Counted from the first letter of the stretch, positions 26,502 to 35,586 are shown. The stretch is DNA of 64,000 nucleotides from Chryseobacterium sp. CH21 (GCF_004119445.1 NZ_QICI01000013.1:62001-126000), one strand, 5' to 3'. The notes: a model not told the origin generated them from the letters alone. Program-made: numbers and translations.

Positions 26502-27554
26502 ATGATAGAAACAGATATACTGATCATTGGTGCCGGCCCTGCAGGGTTATTTACGGTATTTGAAGCCGGCCTTCTCAAAATGCGATGCCATATTATTGAT
26601 GCATTGCCACAGATGGGAGGCCAGTTATCAGAATTATATCCCAAGAAACCCATTTTTGACATTCCCGGATTTCCAAGTGTACTTGCCGGAGAACTCATCG
26701 ATAATCTTTATGAACAGATCAAACAGTTTGAACCAGGCTTCACCTTTAATGAAACAGCCATACATCTTCTCAAACTGGAAGAAAATCTTTTTGAAGTCAT
26801 TACCGATAAAGGAACAAAACACCGAGCGAAAGCCGTTATTATTGCCGGAGGACTGGGAAGTTTTGAACCTAAAAAGCCACCTATTGAAAATATTTCAGCT
26901 TTTGAAGAGCTTGGAGTTAATTATTTTATCAAAAATCCGGAGGACTATGCCGGAAAACATGTGGTGATTGCCGGAGGTGGAGATTCAGCGCTGGACTGGA
27001 CGATTCATCTTGCTGAAATGGCTTCATCTCTTACTCTTATTCATAGAAGAAATGAGTTCCGCGGAGCACTTGATTCTGTTGAAAAGGTGAAAAAATTAAA
27101 ACAGGAAGGGAAAATCAACCTGATTACTCCTGCAGAAGTGGTCGGATTAAATGGTAAGGATTATTTGAAGGAAATTCTGGTTGAAAAAGAAGGTTCGATA
27201 CAGTCTATTGAAACAGATTATTTTATTCCTCTTTTCGGATTGGTTCCAAGGCTGGGACCTTTGGCAGAATGGGGAATTGAATTGGAAAAGAATGCCATAA
27301 AAGTAGATAACAGTACCGATTTTCAAACCAATATTTCGGGAGTCTATGCTGTGGGTGATATTAATACGTATCCTTATAAAATGAAACTGATCTTATGCGG
27401 ATTCCATGAAGCAGCCATTGCCTGCCAAAGTATTTATCAGCGTCTTAATCCGAATAAAAAGTTTGTCTTAAAATATACTACGGTAAGTGGAATTGAAGGT
27501 TTTGACGGGACAAAAAAACAGGCAGAAAAACAGGTAGTCGCAACTATTGACTAA
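26502..27554 (+). CDS. Thioredoxin-reductase-like ferredoxin-NADP+ reductase
   Basis: A 350-residue two-dinucleotide-binding flavoprotein. The FAD motif GAGPAG is at 10-15, MGGQLSELYPKKPIFDIPGFP follows near 46-66, the NADPH motif is VVIAGGGDSALDWTIHLAE (about 150-168), and the C-terminal FAD contact is GVYAVGDINTYPYKMKLI. It lacks a CxxC pair, so it is not a thioredoxin reductase but fits the YumC-type ferredoxin/flavodoxin reductases, which are about this length. Two ferredoxin genes follow directly, the obvious electron partners. Confidence 0.9.
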   Translation: MIETDILIIGAGPAGLFTVFEAGLLKMRCHIIDALPQMGGQLSELYPKKPIFDIPGFPSVLAGELIDNLYEQIKQFEPGFTFNETAIHLLKLEENLFEVITDKGTKHRAKAVIIAGGLGSFEPKKPPIENISAFEELGVNYFIKNPEDYAGKHVVIAGGGDSALDWTIHLAEMASSLTLIHRRNEFRGALDSVEKVKKLKQEGKINLITPAEVVGLNGKDYLKEILVEKEGSIQSIETDYFIPLFGLVPRLGPLAEWGIELEKNAIKVDNSTDFQTNISGVYAVGDINTYPYKMKLILCGFHEAAIACQSIYQRLNPNKKFVLKYTTVSGIEGFDGTKKQAEKQVVATID

Positions 27555-27559
27555 GGATT

Positions 27560-27883
27560 ATGGAGAACGAGATTACCATTACTGTTATCGACCAAAGCGG
27601 TAATACACACACTTTGCTATGCCCTTTAGAAATGGGGCTTACCCTTAAAGATATCTGCAAAGCCTATGAATTGCCTATGGAAGCCATGTGTGGAGGTATG
27701 GCTATGTGTGCCACCTGTCATTGCTTTGTTTTGAGTGAAACAACTGCTCTTCCTGAAAAAAATGATATTGAAGAAGCTTTGTTATCAGAATTGTTTACCT
27801 CCAAAACAACCAGCAGATTAGCCTGCCAGATTTACCTTACTGCCCAGATGGATGGGCTGTCGGTAGAAATAGCTGCAGATTAA
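27560..27883 (+). CDS. [2Fe-2S] adrenodoxin-type ferredoxin
   Basis: A 107-residue ferredoxin. The cluster ligands follow the C-x5-C-x2-C...C pattern of the vertebrate/bacterial adrenodoxin type: MCGGMAMCATC at about 42-52 and RLACQIY near residue 89. Negatively charged helices before the last cysteine fit docking to a reductase. It starts 5 bp after the ferredoxin reductase gene. It likely carries electrons from that reductase to Fe-S assembly or oxygenases (inference). Confidence 0.93.
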   Translation: MENEITITVIDQSGNTHTLLCPLEMGLTLKDICKAYELPMEAMCGGMAMCATCHCFVLSETTALPEKNDIEEALLSELFTSKTTSRLACQIYLTAQMDGLSVEIAAD

Positions 27884-27963
27884 TGATTTAAAAATAAAAA
27901 TTAGCACACTTTATGCTGCTTATTTTCAAAGAACAGTGTTGAACTGCTGTAATTAAGTTTAGC

Positions 27964-28005
27964 GGGGATTTCCGAACCGTCTGACGTGGAAGAAATCCCT
28001 TTTTT
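27964..28005 (+). terminator. Internal hairpin with T tract between the two ferredoxin genes
   Basis: GGGATTT (27965-27971) pairs with AAATCCC (27993-27999), followed by six T. It would partly stop transcription after the [2Fe-2S] gene. The 144-bp gap contains no gene. Confidence 0.5.
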
Positions 28006-28027
28006 AAATCCTTTAAATTCAAACAAT

Positions 28028-28378
28028 ATGGCGATAAAAATAACAGATGCCTGTATCAACTGTGGAGCCTGCGAACCTGAATGTCCCAACTCAGCCATTT
28101 ATGAAGGAGCTATCGACTGGCGCTGGAAAGACAAGACCAAACTTTCGGGACATATAAAATTCCCTGACGGCACTGAAGGTGATGCCGATGCTTATCATGA
28201 AGCGGTCTCGGATGAAGTTTATTATATCGTAGCCGGAAAATGTACGGAATGTAAAGGTTTTCATGATGAACCTCAATGTAAGGCTGTATGCCCTGTAGAC
28301 TGTTGTGTAGATGATCCCGATCATAGGGAAACTGAAGAAATACTATTGGATCGGCAAAAATTTATGCATAGTGCTTAA
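28028..28378 (+). CDS. 2[4Fe-4S] dicluster ferredoxin
   Basis: A 116-residue ferredoxin from ATG 28028. Cluster I ligands are in CINCGACEPECP (residues about 9-20), and the second set is CTECKGFHDEPQCKAVCPVDCC (about 73-94), with the C-x2-C-x8-C-x3-C spacing of Alvin-type (YfhL-like) low-potential ferredoxins. It contains an ~50-residue insertion between clusters with many acidic residues. It is the last gene of the SufR-controlled operon, possibly attenuated by the hairpin upstream. Confidence 0.93.
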   Translation: MAIKITDACINCGACEPECPNSAIYEGAIDWRWKDKTKLSGHIKFPDGTEGDADAYHEAVSDEVYYIVAGKCTECKGFHDEPQCKAVCPVDCCVDDPDHRETEEILLDRQKFMHSA

Positions 28379-28382
28379 ACTT

Positions 28383-29321
28383 CTATTTTTTATATTTAAT
28401 TTCGGTATAGATTTTTTGGGTAAAAGGTGTTTCTACACCTACTTCGGAACCATATTTTAACACCGCACCTGCAAACAGTTCCATCTCGTTATCCTTCTTT
28501 CCTGAATTAATATCAAGCTGCAGAGAAGTAGGGGTTTCAAAAGGGAATGTAGAAGCTTTTTCAAAAGTTGCATTAACAATATCTTCCTGAAGCTCAATCC
28601 CTTTTTTAGTTGCAATCAGTTTTATTTCATTCATAATTCCCGTCGCTTCGCTCTTCTGCTGCTCATTTGTACATACGGCTCCCATGGACGAATTATGCTT
28701 GGCTGTTACCAATCCGAAGCTTGCAATGAATATGAATTTCGTCCAGATAGCATTTAATGAATTATCTTTAAAATCAAATTCTATTTTACTTTCACTCAAC
28801 ACATCTGTAACCCATTCTACCGAAGTCTCAAAATGCTCAGGATCTCTTCCTACAATAATCTTTCCAGGATTTCCTTTGTGTTCTACTATTCCTCTTTCCT
28901 TAATATGGGAGGCTACATAAACACAAGTCGGAAGTACGGTATGGTCTGGAATTATAGTATGTATTCTGTCATAAATATCAGCTCCGTTCATCATCGGAAG
29001 CAAAATGGTATCTTTATTAATGACTGGTAATAGCTGTTTGCAGACGTTTTCAAGATCATATTCTTTTACACCAATCAAAACCAGATCAGGATTTTTGATA
29101 TCACTGATGTTCTGCACTATGGCATTAGGATGCGTCTGTGAATTGGAATGCTCAGGAGATAACAAAACCAATCCATTTTCTTTTACTTTTTCATAAGTTT
29201 CTCCGCGGGCGACAAAAGAAACCGTATATTTTCCGGTAGTTTCATTGGTCTGATTTATTTTAAAACCAAAATAACCACCTACACCACCTAATCCTACTAC
29301 AACAATATGTTTTTTGTTCAT
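28383..29321 (-). CDS. Ketopantoate reductase family (PanE/ApbA)-like protein
   Basis: A 312-residue protein from ATG 29321; the upstream TTG is not a likely start. The N-terminal NADPH motif GLGGVGGYFG (about 9-18), LIGVKEYDL (about 90-98) and GNPGKIIVGRDPEH match ketopantoate 2-reductases, and the helical C-terminal domain (IWTKFIFIASFGLVTAKHNSSMG) follows. PanE makes D-pantoate for coenzyme A, but many bacteria carry several paralogues of unknown substrate. It is convergent with the ferredoxin gene (4 bp between stops). Confidence 0.88.
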   Translation of the reverse strand: MNKKHIVVVGLGGVGGYFGFKINQTNETTGKYTVSFVARGETYEKVKENGLVLLSPEHSNSQTHPNAIVQNISDIKNPDLVLIGVKEYDLENVCKQLLPVINKDTILLPMMNGADIYDRIHTIIPDHTVLPTCVYVASHIKERGIVEHKGNPGKIIVGRDPEHFETSVEWVTDVLSESKIEFDFKDNSLNAIWTKFIFIASFGLVTAKHNSSMGAVCTNEQQKSEATGIMNEIKLIATKKGIELQEDIVNATFEKASTFPFETPTSLQLDINSGKKDNEMELFAGAVLKYGSEVGVETPFTQKIYTEIKYKK

Positions 29322-29385
29322 GAAATTATTTTTAAGCAAAGATCAGTGATGATTTCTGAACTATCACTTGACAAATGAAAAGAAA

Positions 29386-29967
29386 TTACAGTTTATGAAT
29401 ATCCCTTCTGATCCGGCTTAGCGAGCTGTCTTTAATCCCCAGGTAGGAAGCAATCACTTTCAACGGGACATGCTGAAAAATATCCGGATCTTTCTTCATG
29501 AGATTAAAATATCTTGTAGAAGCTTTTTGACTGGCCATTTCGATCAGTCTGTCATGAATATTATAGTAATTAAGAACAAAAAGAAGCCTGCTGAACTCCC
29601 TGAATTCAGGAATATTATGAAAATTATGCTGTACATTTTCCAACCCGGTCTCCCAGAAAACACATTCCGTCACCGTCTGATACATTTCTTTGGTGGGCTG
29701 TTGTTTGAAAAATGACAGAAAATCATTCACAAAACATGGAGCTCTGAAAATATTGGTGGTAATCTCCTCATTATCTTCATTCAGTATATATGACCGTACA
29801 TACCCTTTTTCCAGGAAGTAGGTCTTGGTACTGATGGCATTTTTATTCAATAAAACAGTATTCGCTTTTAACTGAAAACAGCTGAATTTCTCAGTGATTT
29901 TTTCAACCACTTCCTCTTTGATACTGAATAGAGAATGAAAGTAGGCATTAAGTGATGATTTGTCCAT
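29386..29967 (-). CDS. Crp/Fnr family transcriptional regulator
   Basis: A 193-residue regulator from ATG 29967 (MDKSSLNAYFHSLF); a longer frame opens at 30090, but its extra residues do not resemble the family. The cNMP-binding roll (about 30-115) includes NAISTKTYFLEKGYVRSYILNEDNEEITTNIF. The C-terminal helix-turn-helix HVPLKVIASYLGIKDSSLSRIRRDI is of the short flavobacterial type. It lies 65 bp upstream of the PanE-like gene on the same strand and may control it. Confidence 0.85.
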   Translation of the reverse strand: MDKSSLNAYFHSLFSIKEEVVEKITEKFSCFQLKANTVLLNKNAISTKTYFLEKGYVRSYILNEDNEEITTNIFRAPCFVNDFLSFFKQQPTKEMYQTVTECVFWETGLENVQHNFHNIPEFREFSRLLFVLNYYNIHDRLIEMASQKASTRYFNLMKKDPDIFQHVPLKVIASYLGIKDSSLSRIRRDIHKL

Positions 29968-30158
29968 TAAAATGTCCTCATAAATATACATTGAGCCCTC
30001 TAAAATAGCTATAATTCCTGGAAGTATGGTTAATTTGAAGCGGTAAAACCACCCCGTCAAAAATTCTTTGAATTTTCGCCACCCCTCCAAAGGACGGGAA
30101 TTTTTCTCAACATTAGAAATGGTACTCCTAAAAACCGTTGAGACTTACATTACTTATG

Positions 30159-30962
30159 TTATTTCAACTTCACTGCTTTTGTTGCGATGAAAGTAGGAAG
30201 GTACTTATCAATTAAAAAGCGTGGATTGGGCTGCATTTCTTCTGTGAAATCTTCAATCATAAAACCTGCTTTCAACTGTCCTCCGATAAGATCTGAAAGG
30301 GTATGTCCGAAAACCAGAGCTTCGTTATTTTCCAGCTTTCTGTTGATCTGATCCTGATTCAGATCTTTTATGTCGGCATAAGGAAGCGTATATTTCGGTC
30401 TGATAATTCCATCTTCTATATCCTGAGGATTCCGGTCTGCTACAAATACTACGGGATTAAAAAAGCTCGCCAGAAGTACACCTCCCTTTTTCAAAACTCT
30501 GTAAGCTTCTCTCCAAACAGGATTCACATCTTCCACATAATGATTGGATATGGGATGAAATACAATATCAAAGGTTTCATCTTCAAATGAACTTAAATCT
30601 CTCATATCACCTTGAACTGTTTTCAGAGACAGTCCATCACGTTTTGCTACTTTTTCATCCTGCTTCAGCTGTTCTCCGGAAATATCAAAAACCACAACGG
30701 AAGCTCCTGCTGCAGCCAAAACCGGAGCCTGCTGTCCTCCTGCAGATGCCAGGCACAGGATCTTCTTTCCTTTCACCTCTCCCAGCCATTCTTTATTCAA
30801 TGGTTTTGGGGTCAGGTGAACCTCCCAATCTCCTTCTTTTGCCTTGTTGATTAATTCTGTGCTTACCGCTTTTGACCACTCATTCTGTGCCAATGCCTGT
30901 TTGTTCCAGGCCGCTTCATTGTGATATAAAAAGTCAATTTTTTGCTCCTTCATATTTTTCAT
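30159..30962 (-). CDS. Class I SAM-dependent methyltransferase
   Basis: A 267-residue methyltransferase. Motif I is GKKILCLASAGGQQAPVLAAAG (about 69-90), the acidic residue after strand 2 is in VVVFDISGEQL, VQGDMRDLSSF is motif II, and FDIVFHPISNHYVED is the post-II region. The long N-terminal helix (NEAAWNKQALAQNEWSKAV) is typical of small-molecule methyltransferases. Substrate unknown. It diverges from an AraC regulator gene, and the shared 187-bp region contains repeated ACTGGTnCAG sites, so the regulator probably controls it. Confidence 0.9.
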   Translation of the reverse strand: MKNMKEQKIDFLYHNEAAWNKQALAQNEWSKAVSTELINKAKEGDWEVHLTPKPLNKEWLGEVKGKKILCLASAGGQQAPVLAAAGASVVVFDISGEQLKQDEKVAKRDGLSLKTVQGDMRDLSSFEDETFDIVFHPISNHYVEDVNPVWREAYRVLKKGGVLLASFFNPVVFVADRNPQDIEDGIIRPKYTLPYADIKDLNQDQINRKLENNEALVFGHTLSDLIGGQLKAGFMIEDFTEEMQPNPRFLIDKYLPTFIATKAVKLK

Positions 30963-31012
30963 TTTCTGGTCATTTAATTGTCAATTTACAAAAATATTGT
31001 ATTCACAAACCA

Positions 31013-31055
31013 TTCAACTGGTGCAGATTTTCTAAAATGTACTGGTCCAGTTGAA
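31013..31055. promoter_or_regulatory. Putative AraC-type operator between methyltransferase and AraC genes
   Basis: TTCAACTGG (31013-31021) and CCAGTTGAA (31047-31055) are a perfect inverted pair. Inside, ACTGGTGCAG (31017) and ACTGGTCCAG (31041) are direct repeats 24 bp apart, the spacing favoured by AraC dimers. Confidence 0.55.
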
Positions 31056-31149
31056 CCCTCAAGGATCATAATGAATTTTATTGGACTTTGCAGTTTATCA
31101 TAAATTTTGTAATTTTCTTCATCAAAAAAAGCGGTGTAGGACAACAATT

Positions 31150-31905
31150 ATGGACAATGATTTCACTTACAATTTCATCGAACCTGATAAAGAAATCGCT
31201 GATTTTGTTGAAAATCTGGGAACTTTTCAAAATCTGTCGGATGAAGCTAAGGAAGTGGTGATCATTCCTGACGGAAGAATTGATTTATTTTTCTCACTGT
31301 CGGCTTCAGAACCTTTTCATATTACCCTCCTCGGACTGGAAACCTATCCTGAACAAAGATATATTGCTCCCCATACCACGGCTTTTATCGTCAGTTTCAA
31401 ACCTCTTGCTGTGGAATACATTTTAAATACATCTATCGCTGGTTTATTGAATACCGGAAAAGAGCTATCCCCTGATTTCTGGAATTTCAAAGTTGATGAT
31501 TTAAAGGATTTTAATCATTGCTGTACCAAAGCTATTCACAAAATAAAAGAGCGGCTTCCTCAAAAAACAGATGAGAGAAAACTTCGACTTTTCGAATTGG
31601 TTTATGCTTCAAAAGGCGAAATGAGCGTGCAGGAGCTTTCTGAAAAAACAGGATGGAACAGCAGACAAATCAACCGTTATTTTACCAAGCAGCTTGGATT
31701 ATCATTAAAGGCCTACTCTACTATTTTACGTTTCCGGGCATCTTTGGAACATATCGCCCAGGGAAGACTCTTTCCGGAACTGAATTATACTGATCAAAAT
31801 CATTTTATCAAAGAAGTGAAGAAATTTTCAGGGGTTGCCCCCAAAGAATTATCCAAAAATAAAAACGACCGATTTGTACTATTATCTGTGTTGAAAGGAA
31901 AATAA
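31150..31905 (+). CDS. AraC family transcriptional regulator (DUF6597-type sensor)
   Basis: A 251-residue regulator from ATG 31150. The N-terminal half (EIADFVENLGTFQNLSDEAKEVVIIPDGRIDLFFSLS) is of the DUF6597 type that precedes AraC DNA-binding domains. The C-terminal HTH contains VQELSEKTGWNSRQINRYFTKQLGLSLKAYSTILRFR and FTGVAPKEL-like ending. It diverges from the methyltransferase and lies 27 bp upstream of the TetX-like monooxygenase, so both neighbours are candidate targets. Confidence 0.9.
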   Translation: MDNDFTYNFIEPDKEIADFVENLGTFQNLSDEAKEVVIIPDGRIDLFFSLSASEPFHITLLGLETYPEQRYIAPHTTAFIVSFKPLAVEYILNTSIAGLLNTGKELSPDFWNFKVDDLKDFNHCCTKAIHKIKERLPQKTDERKLRLFELVYASKGEMSVQELSEKTGWNSRQINRYFTKQLGLSLKAYSTILRFRASLEHIAQGRLFPELNYTDQNHFIKEVKKFSGVAPKELSKNKNDRFVLLSVLKGK

Positions 31906-31932
31906 CTTTGCATTGTAAAATTTAAATCAACA

Positions 31933-33129
31933 ATGCTGATAGGCAATAAATCAATAGCAATCGTTGGTGGCGGTCCTGCAGGACTTACACTGGCAAGACT
32001 TTTACAACTGAAAGGTGCAGAGGTAAAAGTATATGAAAGAGACTTTAATAAGGATGCCCGTGTACAGGGCTCTCCCCTGGACATGCACGAAGATTCCGGA
32101 TTGGCGGCTATTCGTAAAGCTGAATTATTGGAAGAGTTTAAAAAGACTTTCCGTCCCGGAGCAGACAGAACCCTGATCATGAATGAAAAAGCTGAAATAT
32201 TTTTCAACGATCATGAAACGAAGCCTGAAGAGGATTTTGGACATGAACATTTCCGTCCGGAAATAGATCGTGGTCCTTTAAGAAATATGCTGCTGGAATC
32301 GTTATATCCTGAAACGGTAGTTTGGGACAGTCATTTCCTCTCTATGGAACGTCATGGTGAAGGCTGGCTGATGCATTTTAAAAACGGAAGCTCAGCATAT
32401 GCAGATCTTATCATAGCCGGAGATGGAGCCAACTCTAAAATCCGGGGTTATCTTACTGATATTAAACCCGTTTATTCCGGAATCATCATGCTGGAAGGCA
32501 ATATTTCAAAAGAGAATGCGCCTCAAATTGACAATTTGATTAAAGGTGGAAAAATAATGGCATTCGGAAATAACCAAAATATTCTGCTAGGTCAGAAAGG
32601 GAATGGAGATCTGGGATTTTATGCAAGTTTTAAAGCTGACGAAAGCTGGCCTGCTACCAGTGGTCTTGATTTTTCTGATAATGTTCAGATGTTACAATGG
32701 TTTCAAACTGAATATTCAGAGTGGAATTCTATCTGGGAGGAACTTTTTAAAAATGCAAAAATTCCGCTTATCCCTCGTTTAATTTACTATATGCCTTTGG
32801 ATCAGAGCTGGGAAACTCAATCTAATTTAACGCTGATAGGTGATGCAGCCCATGTGATGCCTCCATTTGCTGGAGAAGGTGCTAATATGGCCATGCTGGA
32901 TGCCCTTGAACTGAGTGAACATTTGACGGATAACAGCTACAGCACATTACAGGAAGCTATTTCCGGTTACGAGCAAGCAATGCGAAAAAGAGCTGCTATT
33001 GCCACACAGGAGTCCCTTGAAAATGGGGAACGGATGCACTCTGAAAAGTCATTAGCCACTATGCTGGATTTTTTAATGGTCATCTGGCTTAATCAGGTCA
33101 TCAAAAATCAAAAGGCTGCCTTCTGTTGA
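31933..33129 (+). CDS. TetX-like FAD-dependent monooxygenase (probable frame break at C-terminus)
   Basis: A flavin monooxygenase of the TetX/PHBH family. IAIVGGGPAGLTLARLLQ (about 8-25) binds FAD, then LDMHEDSG, PEIDRGPLRNMLLESL, and TLIGDAAHVMPPFAGEGANMAMLDAL (about 302-327) are co-linear with TetX. Similarity is clear but partial, so tetracycline inactivation cannot be claimed. The given frame ends at 33129 inside a terminator hairpin. If the T6 run at 33069-33074 has seven bases, the protein ends DFFNGHLA at 33092, giving 386 residues, close to TetX (about 388), with the terminator just after. It is likely in an operon with the AraC gene. Confidence 0.85.
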   Translation: MLIGNKSIAIVGGGPAGLTLARLLQLKGAEVKVYERDFNKDARVQGSPLDMHEDSGLAAIRKAELLEEFKKTFRPGADRTLIMNEKAEIFFNDHETKPEEDFGHEHFRPEIDRGPLRNMLLESLYPETVVWDSHFLSMERHGEGWLMHFKNGSSAYADLIIAGDGANSKIRGYLTDIKPVYSGIIMLEGNISKENAPQIDNLIKGGKIMAFGNNQNILLGQKGNGDLGFYASFKADESWPATSGLDFSDNVQMLQWFQTEYSEWNSIWEELFKNAKIPLIPRLIYYMPLDQSWETQSNLTLIGDAAHVMPPFAGEGANMAMLDALELSEHLTDNSYSTLQEAISGYEQAMRKRAAIATQESLENGERMHSEKSLATMLDFLMVIWLNQVIKNQKAAFC

Positions 33130-33143
33130 AGACAGCCTTTTTT
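33110..33143 (+). terminator. Rho-independent terminator after the TetX-like gene
   Basis: AAAAGGCTG and CAGCCTTTT arms with a partly paired interior, followed by T6. It overlaps the last codons of the continuous frame, which supports the earlier stop at 33092. Confidence 0.8.
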
Positions 33144-33253
33144 CCCTCGTGAAATAATTCTTTTTCTCTCCGTTTTTAGATCCTGATGTGGAGATTCATT
33201 TGTGTGATTTATTTTTGATTAGTTTGGTATTATAAATGTTTTTCTCTTATCTG

Positions 33254-33346
33254 CTAAGATTTTTGGGAAGCAGATTCCCATCTCTGAGCATTGAAAACGG
33301 TAAAACAAGATGCTAATGCGCAAACTAATAAAATTCTCTTTTTCAT
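33254..33346 (-). pseudogene. Signal-peptide fragment of a secreted protein (gene remnant?)
   Basis: A 30-codon frame begins MKKRILLVCALASCFTVFNA, a clean signal peptide with cleavage before QRWESASQ, and stops soon after. One additional base in the T5 run at 33260-33264 extends it only to 33219 (ILADKRKTFIIPN). The W-x-S-x-S-Q start resembles the N-terminus of secreted reprolysin-like T9SS metallopeptidases. I read it as a remnant of a longer gene; a small secreted peptide is the alternative. Confidence 0.35.
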
Positions 33347-33961
33347 AAATAAGTTTAAAGTTATTTTGGGAAGCCTGTTGAAATAATACCCCAAGTCCAT
33401 TTTACTTTCTGGTCTTAAGTTATCTTAATTAAGATTCAGATAATCAATGCCACAAATTCAATAAAACAAAACTTATCATGTGATATTCACAACAAAACAC
33501 GCTACAAAATTTATATATTTTGAATAAAAAACAAAAAAAGATCATACGACACATGTACAACAGCAATGTAATTCATTAATTATCAATAAATTAAACTTTG
33601 TCGTTGTTTTTAGCTTTGTTCACCTCATTTTTTTACTATAGAAAATCAATAAAGTTTTTAATAAAAAAACTGAAAATAAAACCTACTGAAAATCAGAAAA
33701 GAAAATAGGGATCAAAGAAATAAGTTATAAGAAATACAGGTCTAAAAATAAAGCAGTTTAGAGTTTTTAGTTTCATTTTCATAAATAGTCATCAAAAACA
33801 GACAACAAATACAACTCGCTATATACCAGACATTTAAAAACAAAAATACACAGTGTAGTACCCATGTAGTAGAGTCTTTTTTCTTGTTTTGGTTAAAAAT
33901 TTTCATATTTGACCCATAGACCACAAAAAATACAAGTGGTGAAAAGAGAATATTTCGAGTG
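33347..33961. other. AT-rich intergenic stretch, possible small RNA
   Basis: No convincing gene. A TAGCTTTG -7 box at 33611-33618 on the plus strand and a strong hairpin with nine T at 33962-33995 would bound a transcript of about 370 nt. A 60-codon frame on the minus strand (33742-33924) is hydrophobic but lacks other support. The rest is very AT-rich spacer. Confidence 0.3.
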
Positions 33962-33995
33962 CTGTCTGACCTGATGAATCAGACAGTTTTTTTTT
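33962..33995 (+). terminator. Strong terminator facing plus strand
   Basis: CTGTCTGA (33962-33969) pairs with TCAGACAG (33979-33986), followed by nine T. It also forms on the minus strand just after the TPR-HTH gene stop, so it may serve both strands. Confidence 0.75.
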
Positions 33996-33999
33996 GGAA

Positions 34000-35422
34000 T
34001 TATTTTAAGGTATCAAAAAATGATAGATATCTGTTTCGCTGGGAATATTTAGTTTTTTTCTGATTCTGTATTTTTTCTGCTGAACACTTCTGTGCTGAAC
34101 CAAGGTGTAACTAGCAATTTCTTTAGAGGTAAAATGCAGCTTTAGCATGGCACAAAAAACCAATTCAGAACTTTCAAGACCAGGATTAATAGTTAATAGC
34201 TGATCTATAAATTCAGGATAGGCTTGCTTAAAGTGATTTAGAAATTCAGGATCATTTTTTTACCCAGTTCAATAATCTCTTCCTGCTTGTTGTCATTCAT
34301 TCTGATTTTTAAGCTTTCAGATTCTAGGGTGAGAACTTCTTTTCTTTTCCCTAAAGCATGGATAATCCGCCATGCATATAGTCCTAATAAAGAAAGCCCT
34401 GCACATGACAGAAAGACAATCCAGTATATTTTATTTTTATGCTGATCTGTATCCTTTTGAGCTCCTGTAATAAAAGCCTCCATATCCTGATTAATTGTAG
34501 CCAATAAAGAGCTATTGGTTTTATAATAAGCATCGGTATATGCTTTCAAATAATGATACGCTTTTTCTTTCTCTCCTGTACGTTCATACAACACTCTGAG
34601 ATCGTTATAGATATACTTGCCATAATAGGCATAAATACGTTTTGTTTTCTCATTAATTTCCAACGCCTTATTCAGCGCTTCTTCGGCTTTATCATATTCT
34701 TTATAGGTAAGATAATATTCTCCCATAATTGTATTGGCGTACAAAGCGATGCCATCTTTTTTCCCTCTTTCCTTGGCTTTGTTATAAGCAACCGTCACAT
34801 ATTTATATGCTGAGTCCTTATTTTTATGCATATACACATAATCACCTATAGCACAATCCGTTAATCCTGTATCATCTAATTTCTTTGCCTTATGAAAGTA
34901 TTCAAGTGCTTTTTCGTAATTTTTTTTATGAATAAAATAAATGGCCTGCCTAAAATAAATACTGAAAAGCAAATCATTTTTGAGTTCCGATGTAACACTT
35001 TTGTGCATAAGACTCATGGCCTCATTATTATATTGAAAAGCTTTATCAAGTCTTCGGAGTTCAAGATTAAAACGGCCATAAACATTATAAAACCTTGCCT
35101 TGTGTATTTTATCTTCTGAATTGTCCAGGATTTCCTTTGCATTATCAAATAAAATCTGGGATTTTTGAAAGTTTTCCAGTGAAATATTGAGTTCTGCCAG
35201 ATTGATATAACACAGCGCTTTTCCATCAGCATAATTCATTTTATCGGCTTGCTTGTAATATCTTTTATTAAGACTGATTAAGGAGTCATATTCTCCAGCA
35301 ATCCTGAATTTCTCATTCTGTCTCAGCAAAGAAACATCAAATTTCTGTTCAGCCTCTTTCTTTGAATGAGAATGGCACGAAACCAAAATAATGAGTAAAG
35401 CAGAAAGAAAAATACGTATCAT
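34000..35422 (-). pseudogene. Membrane TPR-HTH transcriptional regulator 1 (frame broken)
   Basis: Restored length about 474 residues. The signal ends LIILVSC (lipobox or first span); TPR-like helices run to about residue 310 (YNVYGRFNLELRRLDKAFQYNNEAM; EKALEYFHKAKKLDD; YDKAEEALNKALEIN). A membrane span is IYWIVFLSCAGLSLLGLYAW, then a coiled coil. The continuous frame ends at 34238. One extra base in the T7 run 34255-34261 continues it with NDPEFLNHFKQAYPEF and the HTH LHFTSKEIASYTLVQHRSVQQKKY. A second missing base at 34015-34020 restores the family ending FFDTLK. It is paralogous to the next gene. Such proteins couple a periplasmic TPR sensor to a cytoplasmic LuxR-like HTH. Confidence 0.8.
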
Positions 35423-35586
35423 ATGCTTCTCTATTTAAGCTAAATTTCTATATAAATTATGGTTAAAAATAATCTCTTAGATTGAATTGTACTCTTTTTT
35501 AATGTTCAATATTTATTTCTACAGAGATCAATAATAAAATCTTTTCATAAAACAGAATCTGGTAACTTTTATTGTGATCAATATCA

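Noticed and set aside
29968-30090. 41-residue extension of the Crp regulator
   Set aside because: The extension is not Crp-like; starting at 29967 gives the usual family length.
31933-33129. Naming the monooxygenase tet(X)
   Set aside because: The motifs are shared, but overall sequence differs in many places and flavin monooxygenases of this family are diverse, so resistance cannot be claimed.
33742-33924. 60-codon minus-strand hydrophobic frame
   Set aside because: No promoter, weak start, AT-rich composition that generates hydrophobic codons by chance, and no family resemblance.
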